In this document: one piece after another, positions 34,165-45,538 of the stretch
How the letters are laid out: every line of letters begins with the position of its first letter
Numbering within the stretch: position 1 is the stretch's first letter
Source: an uncultured Clostridia bacterium
GTDB lineage: Bacteria > Bacillota > Clostridia > CAKSNL01 > HGM11501
DNA: 64,000 nt
Assembly (NCBI GenBank): GCA_934476235.1
Contig: CAKSNL010000001.1
Span: 496,001 to 560,000, forward strand
Reading direction: 5' to 3'
Translations under genes and position numbers: made by a program
The notes under the pieces: generated by a model
Seen by the model: only the letters and a program-made list of their open reading frames with translations
The model's database searches: none
What the model was told of the DNA's origin: nothing

Positions 34165-36396
34165 TTATATTTCGTCCGCACCGTATTTTAAGGAGTTATC
34201 CTGCTGACCCGGAGGTTCCGGGCTGTGAGGAGGAGTGTTTTCGCCCGGCTTTACAGTGCTGTCGGGCTTTGAAGGGGTTCCCTCTTCTTTTTCTTCCTTT
34301 TTTTCCTCGTGGTATGACTCGTTGCATTTTCCCGGTGACGGAGCGTCCTTTTCCACAAGCTGCGAATACACCGTTCCTGCTTCGCGGCAAACGTCCGTCG
34401 CCAAAAGCCCGCTTACGGAGCAGATGCTCCTGTAGCTCATGTCGTCATAAGAGAGCACCTCGCGGAAGGTCTTGGGCTCGTCATCATAATTTATCTTGCT
34501 CATAACGGACTTCCAGAGCGGAACGGCAGGATTTCCCGACACGTTAATTGCGGTCGGAACGTCATAGCCGACCCATGTGACCGCGGTATAGGACGGGGTG
34601 TATCCGGCAAACCAGCGGTCATGGTCGTTGGTCGTCGTACCTGTTTTTCCGGCAAGCTCCACACCCGGGAAGGAAGCTCCCGCGCCCGTTCCGTAGCTCA
34701 CGACCGCACGGAGCATATCCGTCATTATTATCGCGGTCGTCGTCTTCATCGCGCGGTGTGTTTCGGGGCGTGCGGCAAAAAGCAGCTCCCCGTTATAGTC
34801 GCGTATCTCTGTATATGTGTGAGGTTCGATATATTTTCCGTCGTTCGCGATAGCCGCGTATGCCCCGGCAAGCTCGATGGGCGAGATACCGTCCGTCAGA
34901 CCGCCGAGCGAAAGCGCGGCGAGCGCCTTGTCCGAGACAACGCCGGCGTCCGTCTCCCTTTTGTCCACGAGCGAGGTTATGCCGAGGTTGTTTTTAAGGA
35001 AGTTAAACGACGTGTCGATTCCCATTTTATCAAGCGTCCGCACCGCGGGAATATTGAGTGACCGCGCTATCGCAGTTTTTACCGATACCGCGCCCGCAAA
35101 TTTTCCGTTTGAGTTTCTGGGCGTCCACTTGCTCCCGTCCGAGAGCGTGAAGGTCGTCGGCACGTCCTCCAAAACAGTGCCGGATTTTATAACTCCGTAC
35201 TCAAGCGCCGGAGCATATACCGCGATGGGTTTTATCGTTGATCCCGGCTGGCGGAGCGCCGTTGCATGGTTGAATATGAGCGAGCCCGATTTTTCGCCCA
35301 TTCCGCCGACGACTGCCTTTATCTCACCGGTCGAATGTTCTATTATTACCATTGCCGACTGCATCATCTCTCCGTTTTTTGTAACGAAATTGGACTCGTC
35401 GGTATATACTGATTCCAGAGTTTTCTGAATTTCGGGGTCAATAGTGCACTTTATCTTAAGACCGCCCGTATATATCATCTGCTGAGCCATTGCCTCGGAA
35501 TATCCGTATTTATTCACAAGATCGCCGGAGACCGAGGAAATGACCGTGTCGACAAAGTAAGAGTACACTCCGTTTCCGGTGCCCTCGTCGCGGTGAAAGT
35601 CAAGCTTTTCTTCTGCCGCCTCGGAATACTCTTTATCGGAGATCATGCCCCGCTCCTTCATTTTGCCGAGCACCAGCATCTGCTTTTCCTTGTTTGCCTC
35701 GGGGTTTATATAGGGGTCGTATTTGGACGGATACTGCGTTATCCCGGCGATCGACGCGCACTCGGCAAGCGAAAGCTCCGACACGTCCTTGCCGAAGTAC
35801 ACTCTTGACGCCGTTGCCACGCCGTTACAGTTCTGGCTTAAGTAAATGGTGTTTAAGTAAAGCTCCAGTATCTCGTTTTTTGAAAGATCGCCCTCAAGCC
35901 TTACTGCGCGGTATATCTCCTGAAGCTTTCTTAAAACGCTCCTTTTATCCTCTCCCGTTAAGTTCTTGACAAGCTGCTGGGTTATCGTGCTTCCGCCGTA
36001 CACCGAGCGGTTTTTATCAACAATTCTTATTGCGGAGTTGAGCGCCGCCGCCGCGGTTCTTTTTATGTCAAATCCCGGATGCGTGAAAAACCGCTCGTCC
36101 TCTATCGCGACGAATGCGTTTTTCATGTCGAGCGGAATCTTGTCAAAATCCACCCACGTCCTGTTCTCATCGTCATAAAGATTCTGAAGCGTTCGCTCAT
36201 TTCCGTCCTCATCCTCATAATAGAGCACCGAGGTCATCTTTATGCTTAGGGACCCCGAGTCTATGGGCTCGGTAAATATGCACACCGCGGTGACCGAAAT
36301 TATTCCGAGTCCGACAAAGCATGCAAACAGCAGCAATATAAAATTGAAAAAGCCGAAACGCTTCTTCTTGTTCTTTTTCCGGGTCTTAGTTTTCAT
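34165..36396 (-). CDS. Class A penicillin-binding protein
   Basis: A 743-residue bifunctional peptidoglycan synthase. A basic cytoplasmic tail and one membrane helix (about 16-41) precede the glycosyltransferase domain, with Glu99 in AIEDERFFTHPG, then GGSTITQQLVKN and RKLQEIYRA. The transpeptidase has Ser386-x-x-Lys389 (GSTIKP), Ser446-Leu-Asn and Lys584-Thr-Gly. The C-terminal 70 residues are a Pro/Glu/Lys-rich tail. It is near the size of PBP1A. Upstream is the divergent BofC-like gene. Confidence 0.94.
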   Translation of the reverse strand: MKTKTRKKNKKKRFGFFNFILLLFACFVGLGIISVTAVCIFTEPIDSGSLSIKMTSVLYYEDEDGNERTLQNLYDDENRTWVDFDKIPLDMKNAFVAIEDERFFTHPGFDIKRTAAAALNSAIRIVDKNRSVYGGSTITQQLVKNLTGEDKRSVLRKLQEIYRAVRLEGDLSKNEILELYLNTIYLSQNCNGVATASRVYFGKDVSELSLAECASIAGITQYPSKYDPYINPEANKEKQMLVLGKMKERGMISDKEYSEAAEEKLDFHRDEGTGNGVYSYFVDTVISSVSGDLVNKYGYSEAMAQQMIYTGGLKIKCTIDPEIQKTLESVYTDESNFVTKNGEMMQSAMVIIEHSTGEIKAVVGGMGEKSGSLIFNHATALRQPGSTIKPIAVYAPALEYGVIKSGTVLEDVPTTFTLSDGSKWTPRNSNGKFAGAVSVKTAIARSLNIPAVRTLDKMGIDTSFNFLKNNLGITSLVDKRETDAGVVSDKALAALSLGGLTDGISPIELAGAYAAIANDGKYIEPHTYTEIRDYNGELLFAARPETHRAMKTTTAIIMTDMLRAVVSYGTGAGASFPGVELAGKTGTTTNDHDRWFAGYTPSYTAVTWVGYDVPTAINVSGNPAVPLWKSVMSKINYDDEPKTFREVLSYDDMSYRSICSVSGLLATDVCREAGTVYSQLVEKDAPSPGKCNESYHEEKKEEKEEGTPSKPDSTVKPGENTPPHSPEPPGQQDNSLKYGADEI

Positions 36397-36515
36397 TTTT
36401 CGATTCCTCCGACATATATTCAGAATCAGTATAGCACCTAAACATTAAAAAAGTATTACAAAAGCATTATTTTTTTGTATTCGGGAATAATAAATCCGGT
36501 GAGGTGTATCTGTCT

Positions 36516-36851
36516 ATGCTTAAAAATGCCAAAATTTCAGTGTTTTTCATAATGACTTTATTCTTTTTTTCCCTGGGCGCTCTTGCCGCGGGCGAAACGG
36601 TCAGTGAAAGAGAGGTCACAGAAATAAAGGAGGCTTCCGCTCCGGCGGGTGAGGAGCCTCGTGATGAATATATCGTCACGCTCTATGAGGGCGACCTTTA
36701 TTTGTACCGCGTTTGCGGAGAGGACCGCTATCTTATAAAAAAGGCGGACTCCCCCCTCCCGCGCGAGGAGGACATCGTGTCGCTCACAGAGGGCATAAAA
36801 ACAGACTCTCTTTCCTCCGCACTTTCGGTATTTGAGGACTTTATCATGTAG
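36516..36851 (+). CDS. BofC C-terminal-like small exported protein
   Basis: 111 residues from the ATG at 36516 with GGTGAGGTG upstream. An N-terminal signal or anchor helix (ISVFFIMTLFFFSLG) is followed by an acidic linker. The C-terminal part DEYIVTLYEGDLYLYRV, then LPREEDIVSLTEGI, and a closing S-x-x-x-A-x-x-x-x-E-D-F pattern resembles the BofC C-terminal domain of sporulating Firmicutes. This call rests on pattern memory only, so it is tentative. It is divergent from the PBP gene. Confidence 0.55.
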   Translation: MLKNAKISVFFIMTLFFFSLGALAAGETVSEREVTEIKEASAPAGEEPRDEYIVTLYEGDLYLYRVCGEDRYLIKKADSPLPREEDIVSLTEGIKTDSLSSALSVFEDFIM

Positions 36852-36852
36852 C

Positions 36853-36881
36853 TTGACAAAAAACGCCTTTCGGTCTATAAT
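36853..36881 (+). promoter_or_regulatory. Sigma-A promoter of amidohydrolase gene
   Basis: -35 TTGACA (36853-36858), 17-nt spacer, -10 TATAAT (36876-36881), an exact consensus immediately after the preceding stop codon. Confidence 0.87.
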
Positions 36882-36913
36882 TTATTATGGATTTGACAGA
36901 AAGGTGTTTTGCT

Positions 36914-37705
36914 ATGAAGATATTTGACGCACATGTTCACGTTTTCCCGGACAAGATCGCGAAAAAGGCAACCGATGCCACAGGTGCTTACTACGGCATT
37001 AAGATGTACACGGTCGGCACCTTTGACAATATAAAAAAAGAGCTTGCCGCGGGCAAGGTAAATAAGTGCCTTATTCATTCGACCGCAACAAAGGCAAGCC
37101 AGGTCGAGAGCGTGAATGACTATATTTCCTCGCTCGTTCATTCAGACAGCGAACTTATAGGCTTCGGCAGTATGCATAAAGATTATCCCGACATCAAAGC
37201 CGAAACCGGCCGCATGCAAAAGCTCGGGCTTTTGGGCATCAAGCTCCATACGGACTTCCAGGGCTTCCCGATTGACGATGAGGGTGCTTTTGCAATCTAC
37301 GAAGCCGCAAGAGGAAAGCTCCCGATATTATTTCACGTTGGCGATACAAAGTCTGACCTTTCACACCCCAAAAGGCTCGAACGGGTGCTTGACAAGTTCC
37401 CCGACCTTACCGTGATTGCGGCGCACCTTGGCGGCTACAGTGTCTGGAAGGAGGCGCTCTGCCTTGCCGGAAGACCCGGGAATTTATATCTTGACGCGTC
37501 AAGCGCACTTGAATTTCTGTCCCCGGAGGAGGCGAAGGAGATAATCCTCCGCCACGGAACCGACCGCGTGCTTTTCGGTTCCGACTTTCCGATGCATGAC
37601 CCCGCAAACACCGCAAAGCTTCTTTTAAACCTTAAGTTAAAGGATTCCGACTATGAAAAAATATTCCATGAAAACGCGGAAAAGCTTTTCGGCGTGAAGT
37701 GCTGA
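36914..37705 (+). CDS. Amidohydrolase (amidohydro-related, TIM barrel)
   Basis: 263 residues from the ATG at 36914 (AGAAAGGTG upstream). The metal-binding HxH is at His7/His9 in FDAHVHVF. Further metal or catalytic blocks: KLHTDFQGF, ILFHVGDT, VIAAHLGGYS and VLFGSDFPMHDP. This is the ACMS-decarboxylase/amidohydro_2 type common in Clostridia, with unknown substrate. It stands alone between a strong promoter and a terminator. Confidence 0.88.
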   Translation: MKIFDAHVHVFPDKIAKKATDATGAYYGIKMYTVGTFDNIKKELAAGKVNKCLIHSTATKASQVESVNDYISSLVHSDSELIGFGSMHKDYPDIKAETGRMQKLGLLGIKLHTDFQGFPIDDEGAFAIYEAARGKLPILFHVGDTKSDLSHPKRLERVLDKFPDLTVIAAHLGGYSVWKEALCLAGRPGNLYLDASSALEFLSPEEAKEIILRHGTDRVLFGSDFPMHDPANTAKLLLNLKLKDSDYEKIFHENAEKLFGVKC

Positions 37706-37712
37706 AAAATAT

Positions 37713-37743
37713 AAAACGGCTGCAAAATTTGCAGCCGTTTTTT
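37713..37743. terminator. Bidirectional intrinsic terminator
   Basis: AAAACGGCTGC and GCAGCCGTTTT flank a 7-nt loop. It sits between the amidohydrolase and the convergent YitT gene and its T-run touches the latter's stop. Confidence 0.92.
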
Positions 37744-38606
37744 CACATCATGGGGGTTCTGAAGCCCTTTCCTATAACATCGCTCGACGTGCTTATCACC
37801 ATAAACGCACTCTTATCGTTTGTGTGAACGTAATTTTTAAGGCGCACCGCCTGCATTCTGTTCACGCAGGTCAATATGAGCGTTTTTTTCTTTTTGGAAT
37901 ACGCGCCTTCAAATTCCGTGCTCTCCGTTGCCCCGCGGTGCAATTCTCTCATAATAAAGTCAAGCAGCGGCTCGGGATTCTCGGTCACAATCGTGAAATA
38001 TTTTGAGGTGTTGATGCTTTCTATCACACTGTCAACGAAAAACGCTTTCGCAATAAGACCGAGGCAGGAAAAAAGTCCCGTTTCGATGCCGAAGACCAGC
38101 CCTGCCGTTACGGCGATCGCCGCGTCCACCATAAAAAGCGCCTTGCCTATGTCGATACGCGCATACTTTTTTAATATCATCGCGGCGATATCGGTGCCTC
38201 CCGTCGAAGCGCCGGTGTTAAAAAGCACCGCACTGCCGACCGCGGGAAGCAGTACCGCGAACGAAAGCTCCAAAAACGGCTGATTTGTCATCGGCGACGA
38301 CATTGGATATATTTTTTCCATCGCCCATATGGTAAAGGACATTAAAAGGCTGGAATACACCGTTTTCACGCCGAACGATTTCCCGATAAATATAAATCCG
38401 GCGATTAAAAGCGTGATATTGATTATAAGCACATAGCTTCCCGCCGAAAGAGAGGGCGAAAGATATCCCAGTATTACGGAGATACCGGAAACTCCGCCGG
38501 TTGAAAAGTTATTCGGAAACTTGAAAAAATACACTCCGAAAGCGACCATAAGCGTGCCGACGGTGATTATAAGATATGTCTTTAGTGTTTCAAGCGCTTT
38601 ATCCAT
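37743..38606 (-). CDS. YitT-family membrane protein
   Basis: 287 residues. Five to six hydrophobic helices fill residues 10-190, including YLIITVGTLMVAFGVYFF and the family segment PNNFSTGGVSGISVIL. TGASTGGTDI is the second family block. The C-terminal DUF2179 domain (about 200-287) has the pattern KYFTIVTENPEP and SSDVIGKGF. I place the start at 38606 with AAGGGGTGG upstream. The function is unknown; a transport role is often proposed. Confidence 0.9.
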   Translation of the reverse strand: MDKALETLKTYLIITVGTLMVAFGVYFFKFPNNFSTGGVSGISVILGYLSPSLSAGSYVLIINITLLIAGFIFIGKSFGVKTVYSSLLMSFTIWAMEKIYPMSSPMTNQPFLELSFAVLLPAVGSAVLFNTGASTGGTDIAAMILKKYARIDIGKALFMVDAAIAVTAGLVFGIETGLFSCLGLIAKAFFVDSVIESINTSKYFTIVTENPEPLLDFIMRELHRGATESTEFEGAYSKKKKTLILTCVNRMQAVRLKNYVHTNDKSAFMVISTSSDVIGKGFRTPMM

Positions 38607-38630
38607 GGAAAAACCACCCCTTGTGCTCAT

Positions 38631-38659
38631 AGTATACCGCAAAAGGGGCGGTTTGTCAC
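38631..38659 (-). promoter_or_regulatory. Sigma-A-like promoter of YitT gene
   Basis: Minus strand: -35 GTGACA (38654-38659), 17-nt spacer, -10 TATACT (38631-38636). It overlaps the short gap after the ABC gene stop. Confidence 0.65.
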
Positions 38660-38669
38660 TATATTTTTT

Positions 38670-40613
38670 TCAATCGAGCTCTTTTTTGCCCGTGTAGAGC
38701 TCATAATACCTTCCGCCGAGGCGCAAAAGCTCGTCATGCGTGCCCTGCTCCACTATCTCTCCGTGCTCAAGCACTATGATCCTGTCCGAATTTCTGACGG
38801 TGGAAAGGCGGTGCGCTATGACAAACGTCGTCCTCGACGCCATAAGCCTATCCATGCCGTGCTCAATGTGGCGCTCGGTTCTGGTATCGACCGAGCTTGT
38901 CGCCTCGTCAAGCACCAGTATGGGCGCCTTTGAGACCGCGGCGCGCGCAATATTTAAAAGCTGCCTCTGACCCTGGGAAAGATTTGCTCCGTCGCCCTCT
39001 ATCATGGTGTTGTATCCGTCCGAAAGACGCATGATAAAGCTGTGTGCGCTTGCGGTCTTTGCCGCCGAGATGACCTCCTCGTCAGTCGCGTCCGGTCTGC
39101 CGTAGCGGATGTTTTCCATTACCGTACCAGTGAAAAGGTGCGTGTTCTGAAGCACCATGGCGATGTTTTCGCGAAGGGACGAACGCGTGTAGCTTTTTAT
39201 CGGCTTTGAATCTATCGTAATCTCGCCCTCATCAATATCGTAAAAACGGTTCAAGAGATTCGTTATCGTGGTTTTTCCCGCGCCGGTAGAGCCGACAAAG
39301 GCAATCTTTTCTCCCGGATTGGCGACGACCGAGATGTTTTTTAATATTGTTTTGCCCTCGTCATATCCGAAGGTAACGTTTTTAAGCTCAACTCTGCCTT
39401 CGATTTTTCCCATCTTGACCGCGCCGTCCCCGTCAGGCACCTCGGGCTCGGTATCCATTACCTTAAACACGCGCTCCGCTCCCGCAAGTGCGGAAAAGAC
39501 GTTGCTCATCTGCTGGGAAATCATGTTTATCGGCATTGAGAACTGCCTTGAATATCCGGCGAAAACCGTAAGCGCACCCGGTGAAAATCCGCGTGTCGCC
39601 ATCAATATTCCGCCGACTCCCAATGTCACGGCATACGATATCTGGCTCGTATTTCCCATTACGGGACCCATAATTCCGCCGTAAAACTGCGCCTTGAACT
39701 GCTTATCGCGAAGGTCGTCGTTAATGAGCGAGAATTCCTCCTCGCACTCCGGCTCATGGTTGAAAACCTTTATGACCTTCTGCCCCGTTACCGTTTCCTC
39801 GATGTATCCGTTGACCGCGCCGAGCGAAGTCTGCTGACCCTTATAATATTTGCTTCCCCGCTTTGCGATCGCGCCGCCGCCGAATATGAATACCGGCACG
39901 AAAATAATCGTTACCATCGTCAAAAGCACGTTCGTGGTCAGCATAAAGACAAGCGTTCCGACAAGTGTAATAGAGCCCGATACAAGCGAAACGAGCGAGT
40001 TATCCAGCATCATGCCGATGTTGTCAACGTCATTCGTAAAGCGGCTCATGATGTCGCCCGTCGTCTCCTTGTCAAAAAAGCGTACCGGGAGCGCCTGCAA
40101 TTTTTCAAAAAGGTCGTTCCTTATGGTCTGAAGCGCACCCTGAGTTGCCGTAAGCATCAGTCTGTTCTGCAGATATGACGCGCCGATTCCTAAAAGGTAC
40201 ACTCCCGCAAGCACCGCTATGCCCGAAGCAACGTAGGCAAGCGTCGTGCTGCCGAATTTTTCGCAGACAGAGGTTATAATGCTGTCTGCCGTTTTTTCCA
40301 TCACGCTCATATTGACCTCATAGTCGGGCATTACTGCGACCCAGAGCTTATCTATCACCGGTGCCAGCATATACGCGCCGATGAGCGAGGTCAGCGTATT
40401 TATTATCATCATAAAAAACGCGAAGAAAAGCTGAAGGCGGTATTTTGCAAGGTATGAACAGAGCCTTTTTACTGTCGCTCCGACGTTTTTCGGCTTGCCC
40501 GAGCCTCTCGGTCCGCCGGGTCCTCTTCTCGGTCCGCCCATCGGACCCTTGGGACCTTTTATGTTTCCGCTCTTGGCATATCTCTTTTCAAGTTCTTCTA
40601 TCGTTCTTGCCAT
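38670..40613 (-). CDS. ABC exporter half-transporter, canonical site subunit
   Basis: 647 residues: an N-terminal Gly/Pro/Arg-rich extension (about 18-45), six membrane helices (about 55-350), then the ATPase with Walker A GSTGAGKTT, signature LSQGQRQLL and Walker B ILVLDEATSS. The catalytic Glu is present. The start overlaps the stop of the partner ABC gene by one base (TAATG). Together with that gene it forms a heterodimeric multidrug or peptide exporter under MarR control. Confidence 0.94.
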   Translation of the reverse strand: MARTIEELEKRYAKSGNIKGPKGPMGGPRRGPGGPRGSGKPKNVGATVKRLCSYLAKYRLQLFFAFFMMIINTLTSLIGAYMLAPVIDKLWVAVMPDYEVNMSVMEKTADSIITSVCEKFGSTTLAYVASGIAVLAGVYLLGIGASYLQNRLMLTATQGALQTIRNDLFEKLQALPVRFFDKETTGDIMSRFTNDVDNIGMMLDNSLVSLVSGSITLVGTLVFMLTTNVLLTMVTIIFVPVFIFGGGAIAKRGSKYYKGQQTSLGAVNGYIEETVTGQKVIKVFNHEPECEEEFSLINDDLRDKQFKAQFYGGIMGPVMGNTSQISYAVTLGVGGILMATRGFSPGALTVFAGYSRQFSMPINMISQQMSNVFSALAGAERVFKVMDTEPEVPDGDGAVKMGKIEGRVELKNVTFGYDEGKTILKNISVVANPGEKIAFVGSTGAGKTTITNLLNRFYDIDEGEITIDSKPIKSYTRSSLRENIAMVLQNTHLFTGTVMENIRYGRPDATDEEVISAAKTASAHSFIMRLSDGYNTMIEGDGANLSQGQRQLLNIARAAVSKAPILVLDEATSSVDTRTERHIEHGMDRLMASRTTFVIAHRLSTVRNSDRIIVLEHGEIVEQGTHDELLRLGGRYYELYTGKKELD

Positions 40614-42346
40614 TACGCGTCACTCCTTTCTGTCTGAGAAGCATAAATCTCGCTGTATTCGGAGTTCGTTTTTAAGAGCTCATCATGCGTGCCGATGCCG
40701 GTTATTTTTCCGTTATCCATGACGATTATCATATCCGCATTCATGACCGAGCTTATACGCTGAGCAATGATGATTTTCGTCGCGTCCGGCATTTCGTTCT
40801 TTAATGCGGAGCGTATCTTTGCCTCCGTCGCCGTGTCGACCGCACTTGTCGAGTCGTCCAAAATCAATATTTTCGGGTTTTTCAGAAGTGCTCTCGCTAT
40901 GCAGAGTCTCTGCTTCTGACCTCCGGAAACGTTGACGCCGCCCTGCTCAATCTCGGAGTCGTACCCTCCCGAGAAGCCTTTAATAAAGTCCGCTGCTGCG
41001 GCGCTTGACGCGGCATGGGCTATTTTTTCATCCGACGCGTCCTCATCGCCCCATTTTAAGTTATCCTTAACGGTTCCCGAGAAAAGCACGTTATTCTGAA
41101 GCACCATGGATACACCGTCGCGCAGATTTTTAAGCGAATAGTCGCGCACCGAGATGCCGTCTATCAGGCAGTCGCCCTCATCTAAGTCATACAGTCTCGG
41201 AATCATCGAAACAAGCGTCGTCTTTCCGCATCCGGTAGAGCCGATGATGCCGACGGTCGAGCCCGCCTGAATTTTTAAGTTAATGCCGGAGAGCACCGCC
41301 TCTTCGCTGTCCTTGTAATAGCGGAAGGTCGCGTTTTTAAACTCTATCTCGCCGTGCTCTATCTTTTTATCCTTAAAGCGGGCGGTATCGTCCGAAATAT
41401 CCTCCTTTTCATCCAAAACCTCGCTTATTCTCTTTGCCGAAGCGATGGCACGCGACGACTGCATGAGCATTACCGTTACCATCATGAGCGAGGACAATAT
41501 CTGCGTCACGTAGTTAAGGAACGCCGAAAGGTCGCCCACCGGCATGGGAAGATTATCCGAAAGCACAAGCTTGCTGCCGAACCAGAGCACCGCAAGCGTT
41601 GTGAAATTCATAAAAAGCATCATGACCGGCTGCATGAATATCATCACGCGCATTGCGGAAATATTTGCCTCTTTTAAGTTTTCGTTCGAGCGGCGGAACT
41701 TTTTGATCTCGTGATCCTCGCGCACGAAGCTTTTTACCACGCGCACATTCGTGATGTTTTCCTGAACGCCCGAATTTAACACGTCCACCTTCTCCTGCAT
41801 CGCGGAAAAACGCGGAAAGCCGGTCTTTATTATAAACACAACCGCAATAAGCATCAAAGGTATCGTCACTGCCAGAACCACTGCCAGACTCGGCTTTAAA
41901 AGTATCGCCATGATAAGCGCGCCGATAAGCATTCCGGGCGCTCTTAAGCACATGCGGAGAAGCATGTTGACAAAGTTCTGAAGCTGCGTTACGTCATTCG
42001 TAAGACGGGTGACGAGCGACCCTGTCGAAAATTTGTCGATATTCGCAAAGGAAAAGCCCTGCACCTTTTTATAAATATCGCGCCTTAAGTCCGCCGCGAA
42101 ATTGACGGACGCTTTTCCTCCGAAATACGCTCCGCCGACTCCGCCCGCCATCATGATAATCGCGACCAGAATCATCAAAAGCGACATCGTGACAGAATAA
42201 GAAACTCCTCTGCCCGCTCCGTTATTGATTATTCCAGCCAGAAACTTCGGCATAACTATTTCGCCCACAACCTCAACTATCATGCAAAGCGGCCCTAAAA
42301 TGAAATACTTCATATAGGGTTTTATGTATTTTTTCCACCTTTTCAA
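40613..42346 (-). CDS. ABC exporter half-transporter, degenerate site subunit
   Basis: 577 residues: six membrane helices (about 15-320), then the ATPase with Walker A GSTGCGKTT, signature VSGGQKQRL and Walker B ILILDDSTSA. The residue after Walker B Asp is Asp, not Glu, as seen in the degenerate site of heterodimeric exporters such as BmrCD and TM287/288. It overlaps the MarR gene by 4 nt and its partner by 1 nt, so all three are coupled. Confidence 0.94.
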   Translation of the reverse strand: MKRWKKYIKPYMKYFILGPLCMIVEVVGEIVMPKFLAGIINNGAGRGVSYSVTMSLLMILVAIIMMAGGVGGAYFGGKASVNFAADLRRDIYKKVQGFSFANIDKFSTGSLVTRLTNDVTQLQNFVNMLLRMCLRAPGMLIGALIMAILLKPSLAVVLAVTIPLMLIAVVFIIKTGFPRFSAMQEKVDVLNSGVQENITNVRVVKSFVREDHEIKKFRRSNENLKEANISAMRVMIFMQPVMMLFMNFTTLAVLWFGSKLVLSDNLPMPVGDLSAFLNYVTQILSSLMMVTVMLMQSSRAIASAKRISEVLDEKEDISDDTARFKDKKIEHGEIEFKNATFRYYKDSEEAVLSGINLKIQAGSTVGIIGSTGCGKTTLVSMIPRLYDLDEGDCLIDGISVRDYSLKNLRDGVSMVLQNNVLFSGTVKDNLKWGDEDASDEKIAHAASSAAAADFIKGFSGGYDSEIEQGGVNVSGGQKQRLCIARALLKNPKILILDDSTSAVDTATEAKIRSALKNEMPDATKIIIAQRISSVMNADMIIVMDNGKITGIGTHDELLKTNSEYSEIYASQTERSDA

Positions 42347-42804
42347 TTTTCTGCCCCCTCAATTTCCGTCATGAGATTTGCTTCCATTTTCCTGACCGTG
42401 CGGATGAACGCGTCAAGCTCCTCGTCGGATACTCCGCGCGTCATAACCGAGTCTATCGATTCAAATATCTCTTTCGACTTCCGGACCATCGTTTTGCCCT
42501 TTTCCGTAATCTTTACCTCGTTGCAGCGCTTATCGCCGCCCGACGAAACGCGCCCGATATAGCCCGCAGCCTCAAGCTTTCTTAAGGATACCGCCGCTGC
42601 CGCCGCGCTTATGTTAAGCTCCTGTGAAATATCCTTCTGCGTCACGCTCCGGTCAAAGCGCGAGAGCACCATAAGCATAATATGCTGGCTTCTGTGTATC
42701 CCGAGCCCGCCAATCTTTTTTTCGCACAGCTTTCTGTGCATTTTGTCCGTCTGCATAAACTCAAACACCGCCTGATGCCTTTTATCCTTAGCATCCATTT
42801 CCAT
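42343..42804 (-). CDS. MarR-family regulator
   Basis: 153 residues. The winged helix lies at about 45-115 with VTQKDISQELNISAAAAAVS, LRKLEAAGYI and the wing RVSSGGDKRCNEVKIT. It heads the MarR-ABC-ABC operon. The promoter is flanked by two copies of AATTAGTTAA, which fits autorepression released by a ligand. The ribosome site GAGGGGG precedes the ATG. Confidence 0.93.
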   Translation of the reverse strand: MEMDAKDKRHQAVFEFMQTDKMHRKLCEKKIGGLGIHRSQHIMLMVLSRFDRSVTQKDISQELNISAAAAAVSLRKLEAAGYIGRVSSGGDKRCNEVKITEKGKTMVRKSKEIFESIDSVMTRGVSDEELDAFIRTVRKMEANLMTEIEGAEN

Positions 42805-42821
42805 GCACTAAGCCCCCTCAC

Positions 42822-42887
42822 AATTAGTTAACACGTTAATTATAATGCTTTTTCGAGCGCATGTCAAGAAAAAAGTTAATTAGTTAA
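42822..42887 (-). promoter_or_regulatory. Promoter of MarR-ABC operon with flanking direct repeats
   Basis: Minus strand: -35 TTGACA (42862-42867), 17-nt spacer, -10 TATAAT (42839-42844), an exact consensus. The 10-mer AATTAGTTAA occurs at 42822-42831 (at the predicted transcript start) and at 42878-42887 (upstream of -35). GTTAAC also lies in the first copy. These are likely MarR operators. Confidence 0.82.
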
Positions 42888-42901
42888 GTGAATTTTTTGT
42901 A

Positions 42902-45538
<2,637 letters not shown>

